From NCBI RefSeq assembly GCF_000373625.1, contig NZ_KB891996.1:186001-250000 (forward strand): a stretch of 64,000 nt of DNA, given 5' to 3'. A model generated the notes under the pieces. The model ran no database searches and was not told where the DNA came from. It worked only from the letters and a program-made list of their open reading frames with translations. This DNA comes from Streptomyces sp. LaPpAH-108. Lineage in GTDB: Bacteria > Actinomycetota > Actinomycetes > Streptomycetales > Streptomycetaceae. Position numbers and translations under genes: made by a program. Shown here piece after piece: positions 34,388 through 41,732 of the stretch; the stretch's first letter is position 1, and each line of letters begins with the position of its first letter.

Positions 34388-35038
34388 TCAGCGGAGGGCG
34401 TCCAGGGCCGCGACGATGTCGCTCGGCTCGGCCCGCTTCGTGTAGTCCGTGTCGACGAACGCCCAGCGGATCACCCCAGTCCCGTCGATGACGTACGTCG
34501 CCGGGACCGGGAGCGTGCGGGAGTGGCCGCCGTTGGAGCGGTGGAGGTCGATGCCGAGCCGGGTGTAGACGGCGGCCAGGTCGTCGGGGAGGTCGAAGGC
34601 GAGGCCGTACTGCCGCGCGACGGCGGAGCCGGGGTCGCTCAGCACGTCGAAGTCCAGCGCGTGCTTCTCGGAGAGGGTGAGGGACTCGTCCGGGACCTGC
34701 GGGGAGACGGCCATCAGCCGGGCGCCGCGCGCGGTGATCGCCTCGTGGTGCCGCTGGAGGGCGCGGAGCGCGAGGTTGCAGTACGGGCACCAGGCACCCC
34801 GGTAGAAGGTCAGGACCACAGGGCCCTCGGCGCGGAGCGCGTCCAGCGAGAGCGTTCCGCCGGTGGCCGTGGCGAGGGCGAAGCCCGGGGCCTTGTCGCC
34901 GGTGGTGAGGGCGCGAGCGGCCTGCCCGGAGTCGGCCAGCTCCTGGTCCGCCCGTCGCATGACCTCGCGGATCTCGGCGGGGATGTCCTGCTGGCGTGCG
35001 GTGTAGAAGGCGCGCAGTTCGGTGTTGAGCGTCGTCAT
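34388..35038 (-). CDS. AhpC/TSA-family peroxiredoxin with CPYC motif
   Basis: A 216-residue thioredoxin-fold protein. A helical N terminus is followed by KAPGFALATATGGTLSLDAL, then VVLTFYRGAWCPYCNLALRAL, in which Cys84 is the peroxidatic position and Cys87 forms a CPYC pair. LMAVSPQVPDESLTLSEKHAL and PVPATYVIDGTGVIRWAFVD complete the fold. It probably reduces peroxides using thioredoxin-type donors in the cytosol. ATG 35038 begins at MTTLNTELRAFY; the longer frame upstream is a shadow of the TetR gene. It diverges from that TetR gene across a duplicated operator. Confidence 0.88.
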   Translation of the reverse strand: MTTLNTELRAFYTARQQDIPAEIREVMRRADQELADSGQAARALTTGDKAPGFALATATGGTLSLDALRAEGPVVLTFYRGAWCPYCNLALRALQRHHEAITARGARLMAVSPQVPDESLTLSEKHALDFDVLSDPGSAVARQYGLAFDLPDDLAAVYTRLGIDLHRSNGGHSRTLPVPATYVIDGTGVIRWAFVDTDYTKRAEPSDIVAALDALR

Positions 35039-35064
35039 GGTGCTCGTCCCTCCCGGACTCATCC

Positions 35065-35133
35065 TGAAACGGTCGTTCCAAGATAGCGGCCTGCCTCTTG
35101 ATCCGGGGCGCGTATCTTGGAATCGGCGTTTCA
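35065..35133. promoter_or_regulatory. Duplicated inverted operators between peroxiredoxin and tetR
   Basis: Two 21-bp arms, 35065-35085 and 35113-35133, are near-exact reverse complements of each other. Each is itself an imperfect palindrome of the form CTTGGAA-N4-CGTTTCA(A)G. They lie in the 114-nt divergent promoter region, 27 nt apart, one near each start codon. Confidence 0.82.
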
Positions 35134-35152
35134 AGACGGCGAGGGACGGACC

Positions 35153-35764
35153 ATGCCGGACATCAAGCACTTCGACCCCGACACCGCCCTGGACACCGTG
35201 GTGCGGCTGTTCTGGCGGCAGGGTGCGGCCTCCACCGGCATCCAGGACGTGGTGAGCGCGACCGGGCTCAACCGGTCCAGCCTGTACGCCACGTTCGGCG
35301 GCAAGCGGGAGCTGTACCGCGCCGCGCTCCGGCGCTATGTGGAGCAGTGGTCCTGGCCCGCGTTCCACCGGCTGACCGAGGACGGACGAGGGCTGCCCGC
35401 CGTCGCCGAGTTCTTCGGCGCGCTGGTCGAGATCCGCTGCACGGGTGAGTACGCCCGCTGGGGCTGCATGATCGCCAACGCGCACGCCGGGGGCGAGAAC
35501 GACGACCCCGAGGTACGGGACCTGCTGGAGCGGCATCATCAGCGGCTGCGGGACGCCCTGCGCGCCGCCCTCGCGGGTGCCGAGCGGCAGGGGCAGCTCG
35601 CGCCGGGTACGGACCTCGACGCCTCCGCGGAACTGCTCGCCCTCCTCGCCTACGGCGTCAACCTCCGCTCCCGCACCGGCGCCGAGCCCGCGACCCTGCA
35701 CCGGACCGTCGCCGTCGCGCTCGACTCGATCAGGGGCGGCGGCGCGGCGCCGAACTCCCACTAG
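35153..35764 (+). CDS. TetR-family regulator divergent from peroxiredoxin
   Basis: A 203-residue regulator. The DNA-binding part runs HFDPDTALDTVVRLFWRQGAA, then STGIQDVVSATGLNRSSLYATFGGKRELYR, as in the AcrR/TetR_C-type subgroup that often controls oxidoreductases. The C-terminal domain contains GCMIANAHAGG. ATG 35153 follows GAGGGACGG. It shares an operator-rich promoter region with the peroxiredoxin. Its stop uses the same CTAG as the convergent DksA-like gene. Confidence 0.88.
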   Translation: MPDIKHFDPDTALDTVVRLFWRQGAASTGIQDVVSATGLNRSSLYATFGGKRELYRAALRRYVEQWSWPAFHRLTEDGRGLPAVAEFFGALVEIRCTGEYARWGCMIANAHAGGENDDPEVRDLLERHHQRLRDALRAALAGAERQGQLAPGTDLDASAELLALLAYGVNLRSRTGAEPATLHRTVAVALDSIRGGGAAPNSH

Positions 35765-36126
35765 CGGCGGCGCCGCGCCCCCTCCGCGCACCCCACGCAC
35801 ATCGTGGCGGCGGGCCGGATCGCCAGCCGTTCCGGCGGGATCGGACGGCCGCACTGTTCGCAGTGGCCGTAGGTGCCCTCGGCCAGGCGGGTCAGGGCAT
35901 CGTCCAGGGTGTCCAGGTGGGCCTCGGCCTGCTTGAGGAGGGAGGCGACGTGGGCGCGTTCGAAGGCGGTGCTGGATCCTTCGGGGTCGTGTTCGTCGTC
36001 CACCGCGACCAGGGCGTTCGCCTCGACAATCGCCTGGAAGTCCCTGCTCAGCGCCTTGATCCGGGCGTTCGTGGCCGCGCGTTCCGCTGCCAGGCGGTCG
36101 CGGACCTCCGTCGTCCAGTCGGTCAT
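35761..36126 (-). CDS. TraR/DksA-type zinc-finger protein
   Basis: A 121-residue protein. A long N-terminal coiled-coil-like helical part (TEVRDRLAAERAATNARI onward) leads to a C-terminal four-cysteine finger, CEQCGRPIPPERLAIRP then CVGCAEG. This is the TraR/DksA layout, in which the protein enters the RNA polymerase secondary channel. The residues AEGTYGHCEQCG are typical of the family. ATG 36126 is taken; upstream in-frame codons lack a ribosome binding site. The target promoters are unknown. It ends convergently on the TetR gene. Confidence 0.87.
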   Translation of the reverse strand: MTDWTTEVRDRLAAERAATNARIKALSRDFQAIVEANALVAVDDEHDPEGSSTAFERAHVASLLKQAEAHLDTLDDALTRLAEGTYGHCEQCGRPIPPERLAIRPAATMCVGCAEGARRRR

Positions 36127-36205
36127 TTCATCGCAAACGATGACTTTTGCGGACGTATTCCGCCGTGGATACGGTGCGTGCGCGGGGACGTGGGGCACCC
36201 GGAGG

Positions 36206-37396
36206 CTAGGCAGCGTCCCGAGCCGCCGCAGCCGCCGTGGGAAGACTCCGGCCCGCTGCGGCGAGAGCCAGGGTCACGGCGACCGACGCCGCCGCCATCG
36301 CCGTCATCGCCGTTGCCGGAGAGGTGAGTTGGGCGATCGTTCCGGCCAGGGCCGCGCTCGCGCCCTGGAGGGTCAGCATGCCCGCGGAGTGCAACCCCAG
36401 GGCGTGCCCGGCGAGTTCGTCCGGGGTCAGGGCCATCAGCCGCTCCTGCTGGACCAGGCTCGCTCCGAAGCCGACGGAGGCGAGCGTCACGCACACCATC
36501 GCCACCGGCAGCGGCGGACGCGCGGCGAAGAGCAGGTACGGCACCGCCAGCAGAAGCAGCAGCGGGGTCGCGAGGCGGCTCCGCACCCCGGGCGGGAGCA
36601 GACGGCCCACGGACACGTCCCCCGCGAACATGCCGAGCGCCGCGCAGGCGAACAGCGTGCCCGCCGCGCCGGGGGCGTACGACACGTAGAGCGATTCGCA
36701 GCCGACGACCAGGCCGTTGGGCACCCACAGCCCCAGATAGGTCAGGCGGCGCGAACGGTCCGACCACAGGCGGGCGTTGGTGCGCCAGGTGACTGCGGGG
36801 GACGGGCAGCCACCGACCCGGGGCGGGCGCGCGGAGAGGCCGAGGCGCAGCAGCGGCGCGGCCGTCAGATACAGGGCCGCCGCCAGGAGCAGGCAGCTGC
36901 GCGGGGAGAGGGCCGTCAGCAGGGCGCCGCCGGTGACGTACCCGGCGATCTGCGCCAGCCCGCTCATCATGTTGAAGAGCGAACGCCCGGGCAGATAGCC
37001 GTCCTTGCTCAGGATCTCGTTCAGCAGACCCCAGCGGACCCCGACGCCGAGCGAGGAGACGAGGCCGAGGAGCAGGACGATCAGCAGGAGCATGCCCGCG
37101 GGGAGGCCGGGGAGGGACTGGAGTGCCGTACCCGCCGCGAAGGCCAGCGCGATGACGGACAGGGCGGTGCGCGGGGGCAGTCGGTCGGCGCCGGAGAGCA
37201 GCACGGTCGCGCCGAGGACTTGGGCGAGGGAGGGGCCGAACATGCTGAGCGCCGCGAGCAGCGGGGAGCCGGTGGCGCGGTAGACGAGGGTGCCGAGGGC
37301 GAGTCCGCCGAGGGTCTGGGCGGCGGTCTGGGCGGCCGAGCCGAGGAACAGCGGGGTGAACTCCGGTGTGCGGAACAGGGATCGGTAACGGGGCAT
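36206..37396 (-). CDS. MFS transporter
   Basis: A 396-residue permease with about 12 hydrophobic segments, starting MPRYRSLFRTPEFTPLFLGS, with GADRLPPRTALSVIALAFAAG as the helix 2-3 loop. The substrate is unknown. ATG 37396 is used; the longer frame to 37582 runs into the divergent regulator. It faces away from an ArsR-type regulator whose start is 76 nt away, so that regulator probably controls it. Confidence 0.83.
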   Translation of the reverse strand: MPRYRSLFRTPEFTPLFLGSAAQTAAQTLGGLALGTLVYRATGSPLLAALSMFGPSLAQVLGATVLLSGADRLPPRTALSVIALAFAAGTALQSLPGLPAGMLLLIVLLLGLVSSLGVGVRWGLLNEILSKDGYLPGRSLFNMMSGLAQIAGYVTGGALLTALSPRSCLLLAAALYLTAAPLLRLGLSARPPRVGGCPSPAVTWRTNARLWSDRSRRLTYLGLWVPNGLVVGCESLYVSYAPGAAGTLFACAALGMFAGDVSVGRLLPPGVRSRLATPLLLLLAVPYLLFAARPPLPVAMVCVTLASVGFGASLVQQERLMALTPDELAGHALGLHSAGMLTLQGASAALAGTIAQLTSPATAMTAMAAASVAVTLALAAAGRSLPTAAAAARDAA

Positions 37397-37472
37397 GACC
37401 GGAGTCTCAAATCTCGCCGCCCGCGCCGATATTGTTTCGCCGGTGCGCGAAAGGTCGTGAGGGGGAGCCGAC

Positions 37473-38612
37473 TTGGGGTGGTGGCAGCTCGACGCCGACA
37501 CGCTCGCGCGCGGGCGGTTCGTGATCTCGCCGCTCGCCGAGACCTTCGCCGCGCTGTGGCTGCTGCACACGGGGAGCGGCACGCATCCGGGGGAACGGGA
37601 GTGGCTGCGCGCCCATCTCCGGCGCTATCAAGCCCTGTTGGCCGCCGAGCCGGTCACCGCGCGCCTCGTCCAAGCCGGGCTCGGCCGCAACTGGACCGCC
37701 GACTTCCTGACCCCGGTTCCCCGTCCCGGGGAGGACTTCGCCACCGAGGTGGCGCGGGTGCGGGCCGCCCGTCCTGCCGACGCCCGCGCCCATCTGCTGC
37801 TCTCGATCGAGGGCCCGGTCCCCGCCGTACTGGAGCGGGACGACCTGCCCGAGCGGGCGGCCACGCTCCTCGAGTGGGTGTGGGAGGCGACGGTACGGCC
37901 CACCTGGGAGCGGCGCCGGAAGGTGCTTGAGGCGGATGTGCTGGCGCGCACGGCGCGGGTGAGCCGGGACGGCTGGGCCGGTGTGCTGGACTCGCTGCGG
38001 CCGGGGCGGACACGGTGGCTCGGGGACAGCCGCCTCCAGGTCAACCTCCAGACGTATCCCCCGCGCGACATCTCGGGCGCCGAGCTGTTCTTCGTCCCGG
38101 TGACCCCGCAGCGCGGCGGCTGGGTGGCCTGGGAGGACGGGGTGCGCTACGCCAAGGTCTACCCCTGCGCCGGTTCCCTCGCCTGGCACCCCGAGCGCCC
38201 GGCCCCCGCGAGCCTGGGCGCCCTGCTCGGCCCGGCCCGCGCGGCCGTCCTCCTGCTCCTCGCCTCCCCCATGAGCACCACCCAGCTGACCGCGGTCACC
38301 GGCCGGCCCCTCGGCTCGGTCGGCCGCCACCTGAAGGTGCTGCGGGAGGCGGGCCTGGTCGTACGCCGCCGGGCCGGGCGCTCGGTGCTGTACGAGCGCA
38401 CGGCTGCGGGGGACGGGGTGGTGAGGGCGGCGGGTCGGCCTGCGGAGGACGGGGCGGTACGGCGCGCCGGGGACCGTACGGCGGCGGGGCGGTCCGCCGG
38501 GAGCGCGCCGGTGGCGGGGCGGGCAGCCCAGGACGGCTCGACGACCAGGCGGTCCGCCGAGCGCGGAGGATCGTCCCCCCGGTTAGCATCCGCCCATGAC
38601 GACAACCGATGA
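37473..38612 (+). CDS. ArsR-type winged-helix regulator with large N-terminal domain
   Basis: A 379-residue protein. The long N-terminal region resembles DUF5937-type sensor regions (FVISPLAETFAALWLLHTGS onward). The winged helix lies at about residues 245-310: ARAAVLLLLASPMSTTQLTA and VGRHLKVLREAGLVVRRRAG. The final 60 residues are Ala/Gly/Arg-rich and look disordered. TTG at 37473 follows GGGGGAG. It diverges from an MFS gene and overlaps the glutathione peroxidase start by 17 bp, so the peroxidase may be co-transcribed. Confidence 0.82.
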   Translation: MGWWQLDADTLARGRFVISPLAETFAALWLLHTGSGTHPGEREWLRAHLRRYQALLAAEPVTARLVQAGLGRNWTADFLTPVPRPGEDFATEVARVRAARPADARAHLLLSIEGPVPAVLERDDLPERAATLLEWVWEATVRPTWERRRKVLEADVLARTARVSRDGWAGVLDSLRPGRTRWLGDSRLQVNLQTYPPRDISGAELFFVPVTPQRGGWVAWEDGVRYAKVYPCAGSLAWHPERPAPASLGALLGPARAAVLLLLASPMSTTQLTAVTGRPLGSVGRHLKVLREAGLVVRRRAGRSVLYERTAAGDGVVRAAGRPAEDGAVRRAGDRTAAGRSAGSAPVAGRAAQDGSTTRRSAERGGSSPRLASAHDDNR

Positions 38613-39102
38613 CAACACCCCCGTACTGGACACCCCCATCGGCGCCCTCCAAGGCGGCGAAGCCTCTCTCGCGCGCTACGCGGGTGGGCCCGTCCTGATC
38701 GTGAACGTGGCCTCCAAGTGCGGGCTGACCCCGCAGTACACCGGTCTTGAGCGGCTTCAGGAGCGGTACGGCGATCGTGGCTTCACCGTGGTCGGGGTGC
38801 CCTGCAACCAGTTCATGGGCCAGGAGCCCGGCTCCGCCGAGGAGATCGCGGAGTTCTGCTCGGCGACGTACGGCGTGACCTTCCCGCTCACCGAGAAGGT
38901 CGAGGTGAACGGCGCCGGACGGCACCCGCTCTACCAGCGCCTCGTGGACTTCGCGGACGCCGAGGGCCACACCGGTGACATCCGCTGGAACTTCGAGAAG
39001 TTCCTGATCGGCCGCGACGGCACCGTCGTCGCCCGCTTCTCCCCGCGGACCGAGCCGGAGTCGGCGGAGATCGTCACCGCGATCGAGACCCAGCTCGGCT
39101 GA
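38596..39102 (+). CDS. Glutathione peroxidase-like thiol peroxidase
   Basis: A 168-residue protein of the GPx fold. The peroxidatic cysteine is in NVASKCGLTPQYTGLERL (Cys42). GVPCNQFMGQEPGSAEEI and the tryptophan motif IRWNFEKFLIGRDG supply the remaining catalytic residues. Cysteine replaces selenocysteine, so the reductant is probably thioredoxin or mycothiol-linked, since actinobacteria lack glutathione. It begins 17 bp inside the end of the ArsR-type gene. Confidence 0.92.
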   Translation: MTTTDDNTPVLDTPIGALQGGEASLARYAGGPVLIVNVASKCGLTPQYTGLERLQERYGDRGFTVVGVPCNQFMGQEPGSAEEIAEFCSATYGVTFPLTEKVEVNGAGRHPLYQRLVDFADAEGHTGDIRWNFEKFLIGRDGTVVARFSPRTEPESAEIVTAIETQLG

Positions 39103-39351
39103 CCGGTCGACCGGGCGGTCCGGGTGCGGTGGAACCGGCGGGGAGGCTGGCTCGTACCCGGATCGTGCGGGCTCAGACGGCGTGTCCGCGGCTGCCGACC
39201 GCGTTCGAGGCGGTGGAACGGTGGGAGCGCGGAGCCCCCTCGGCGAGGACGGCGTCAGGCCGAGAGGGCTTCGCGGGGTGGTGCGTGTGCTGTTGTCCTC
39301 GAAGCATCGGTCGCGCTTCTACGAGGGCGGTGGTGGACCGGGAGCGGTCCC

Positions 39352-39543
39352 TTACGCCTTGACCGAGGCCACGAAGGTGTTCCAGGCCGTGGCCGGGAAG
39401 GCCAGCACGGGCCCCTCGGTCACCTTGGAGTCGCGAACGGCGAGTTCGGCGGCGGTCGGCGACTTGACCTCGACGCAGGCGCCGTTGCCCGCGGAATAGG
39501 AGGACTTCATCCACGTCTCCGAAGCGCCCTGAATCAGTGCCAT
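39352..39543 (-). CDS. DUF397 protein
   Basis: A 63-residue protein with the DUF397 pattern: TWMKSSYSAGNGACVEVKSP, then VRDSKVTEGPVLAFPATAWNTFVASVK. ATG at 39543 follows GGAG with 5-nt spacing. It lies downstream of and co-oriented with an XRE regulator carrying a DUF5753-type domain. Such pairs recur in Streptomyces, as around whiJ. The molecular role is not settled. Confidence 0.88.
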   Translation of the reverse strand: MALIQGASETWMKSSYSAGNGACVEVKSPTAAELAVRDSKVTEGPVLAFPATAWNTFVASVKA

Positions 39544-39731
39544 GTCCACTCCTGTTGCGAGTTGCGGTGGTGCGGTTCACGCCAACCCTGTCGATCGATT
39601 GGCGTGATCGACGCTACCCGGCAACGGCCATGTGTGGCTGGGCCGTTCACCCGAGCGGATGGCATATTCCAAACGCGCCTCCGCTCGGGTGGCCCGACGG
39701 TGTACGATCCCTCGCCACTTGTCCGGCGGGG

Positions 39732-40589
39732 TCAGTCCGCGAAGTTTTTCGCCGCCTTCGCGATGAACTCCCGGGAATGTTCCACACTGAGGGACTGTGC
39801 CCGCAGATGCTCGTACATCACCGCGTACTTCTGCACGTCGGGCGCCTTCTCCAGATACAGGTCGCTGGTGACGCCCTCCAGGTAGACCACGCTGGAGTCG
39901 GACGCGTCGGCGAACTCCAGGATGGCGTACTGGCCGTTGAGCCCCGGGTGCGCGCCCGCCTCGAACGGCAGGACCTGCACGGTGACATGGGGCAGCTGGC
40001 ACATCTCGATCAGGTGCTCCAGCTGCTCGCGCATCACCAGCCTGCTGCCCACCACCCGGTGCAGCGCGGCCTCGTCCAGGACGACCCACAGCCGCAGCGG
40101 GTTGGCCTCCTCGGTGACCCTTTCCTGCCTGCGCATACGGACGTTGACCCGCTTGTCGATCTCGGCGGCCGACGTCTCCGGCAGCGCGCCGTGCACCAGC
40201 GCCTCGGCGTACGCCCGGGTCTGCAACAGGCCCGTCACCAGCTGGGGTTCGTACACCCGCAGCGACTGCGCGGCCGACTCCAGGCCGATGTACACGCTGT
40301 ACGGGATGTCCCCGAAGGTGTGCCACCAGCCCTGCTGGCGCGAGTCGCGGGCCATCTCCATCAGCGAGTCGACCACGCGCTGGTCCTCGACCTCGTAGAC
40401 CCCGCACAGGTCGCGCACGTCGCGCTGGCTGATGCTGCGGCGGCCGTTCTCCAGCCTGCTGATCTTCGACTGCGACACGAGCAGGCGGTCGGCCACCTCT
40501 TCGGCGGTCATGCCCTTCGCCTCACGGAGTCTGCGCAGCTCCTGGCCGAGACGGCGCCGCCTGACAGTGGGATTGACATTGGACGCCAC
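39732..40589 (-). CDS. XRE-family regulator with DUF5753-type domain
   Basis: A 285-residue regulator. The N-terminal helix-turn-helix is LGQELRRLREAKGMTAEEVA and LLVSQSKISRLENGRRSISQ. The C-terminal ligand or effector region includes QQGWWHTFGDIPYSVYIGLE, VTGLLQTRAYAEALV and VLPFEAGAHPGLNGQYAILE, characteristic of DUF5753. This matches the WhiJ/AbaA-type developmental regulators. GTG at 40589 follows GGAGG at 10 nt; the longer frame is untranslated leader. A DUF397 gene lies downstream as its usual partner. Confidence 0.9.
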   Translation of the reverse strand: MASNVNPTVRRRRLGQELRRLREAKGMTAEEVADRLLVSQSKISRLENGRRSISQRDVRDLCGVYEVEDQRVVDSLMEMARDSRQQGWWHTFGDIPYSVYIGLESAAQSLRVYEPQLVTGLLQTRAYAEALVHGALPETSAAEIDKRVNVRMRRQERVTEEANPLRLWVVLDEAALHRVVGSRLVMREQLEHLIEMCQLPHVTVQVLPFEAGAHPGLNGQYAILEFADASDSSVVYLEGVTSDLYLEKAPDVQKYAVMYEHLRAQSLSVEHSREFIAKAAKNFAD

Positions 40590-40790
40590 GGTTAGCGCAC
40601 CTCCGGCTGCCTGCCTGTTCCTGACACTTTGTGTATCTGCTGTTGAGCAGACTGCCACCACAGTGCTTTCTACCGCTGGAAAACATCGGATATGCGGCGC
40701 GTACGCGTCAGTTCGGACATGATTCGGGTGAACGCCGAGGCGGCGGGGCGACGTTCGCCCCACCGCCTCGGTGCCGGCCGTGCCGGTGGA

Positions 40791-41537
40791 TCAGTGCGCG
40801 GCGGCCCGCGCCATGGGTCCGTGATGCGGCTGCATCGGCACCCCGTGGGCCGGTTCGGCCCGCGCGGGACCGCTCGGCCGGGGCGGCCCGGCCTGGCCCC
40901 GCCGGGGCTGCGCGGCGGCCCCGTTCTGCACGTCCATGACGGCGTGGGCGACGAGCCCGCCCATCGGGTCGTGCCGGATGAGGTCGCGCAGCCGGGAACG
41001 GGACGAGCGGCCCTCGTTGCCCGGGTAGAGGTGCTTGCCCAGGCCCACGGCGTGCGCCAGTGCGGCGAGCGCGGCGGTCCGTGGGTCCGGTGGTACGCCG
41101 GTGCGGATCGCGGCGTCCAGGCGGGCGCGGATCTCGCGGCTGATCGCCGTGTCCGTCGCCTGGTACCGCGTGGTCGGCAGCACCCCGCACATCTGGCCCG
41201 CGACCGCGGCGACCATTCCGCACCGTTCGAGGTGCGACAGATAGGTCTGGCGCAGGCCCAGTCGTGGGCCGCCGATCCAGTGGACGGCACGCACCGGGGC
41301 GCCGCGCCTGCGCAGCAGCTCCAACGCGCTGTCCAGAGTCGGATCTCCTGTCGGCCGTGGCACCACCACGGCGATACGATCCCCGTCTGGGGCTATCCGT
41401 CCGGCCAGCGCCAGCTCCACTAGCTGTGCACCGGCCAGACCGAGGTCGAGCGACTGCGGCTGCGCAGTGGTACCCGTGGCCGGGTCCAGTGCGAGCAGCA
41501 GAAGCTCTTCCGGAATTGTTCTGCGGCTCCTGCCCAT
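40791..41537 (-). CDS. GPP34 (GOLPH3-like) family phosphoprotein
   Basis: A 248-residue protein. The N terminus IPEELLLLALDPATGTTAQP, followed by LDLGLAGAQLVELALAGRIAP, is the GPP34/Vps74 signature. A middle region is helical and the last 50 residues are a His/Pro/Gln-rich disordered tail. Eukaryotic members bind phosphoinositides at the Golgi; the bacterial role is unknown. ATG 41537 follows GGGAGG with 5-nt spacing. It diverges from the large D-Ala-D-Ala carboxypeptidase gene. Confidence 0.88.
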   Translation of the reverse strand: MGRSRRTIPEELLLLALDPATGTTAQPQSLDLGLAGAQLVELALAGRIAPDGDRIAVVVPRPTGDPTLDSALELLRRRGAPVRAVHWIGGPRLGLRQTYLSHLERCGMVAAVAGQMCGVLPTTRYQATDTAISREIRARLDAAIRTGVPPDPRTAALAALAHAVGLGKHLYPGNEGRSSRSRLRDLIRHDPMGGLVAHAVMDVQNGAAAQPRRGQAGPPRPSGPARAEPAHGVPMQPHHGPMARAAAH

Positions 41538-41732
41538 CCATGCCTCCCCGCGTGGATGAATGACAGGGTGACGCCTCTCACATTCATCTGTCGAGAGTGC
41601 GTGCCCGGTTCGTGGGGGAACCGGTAGGTATGTCGTTCTCGTCTACCACCCTGGGCAAGCCCCCACACAGGACACTGGTACATGGTTCGGACAGGGCGCG
41701 CGGCGAGCGTGCGGCGCATGGAGGAGGCATCG

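Noticed and set aside
39103..39351. Possible small gene between glutathione peroxidase and DUF397
   Set aside because: No frame here has a ribosome binding site and a conserved pattern; I see nothing in it.
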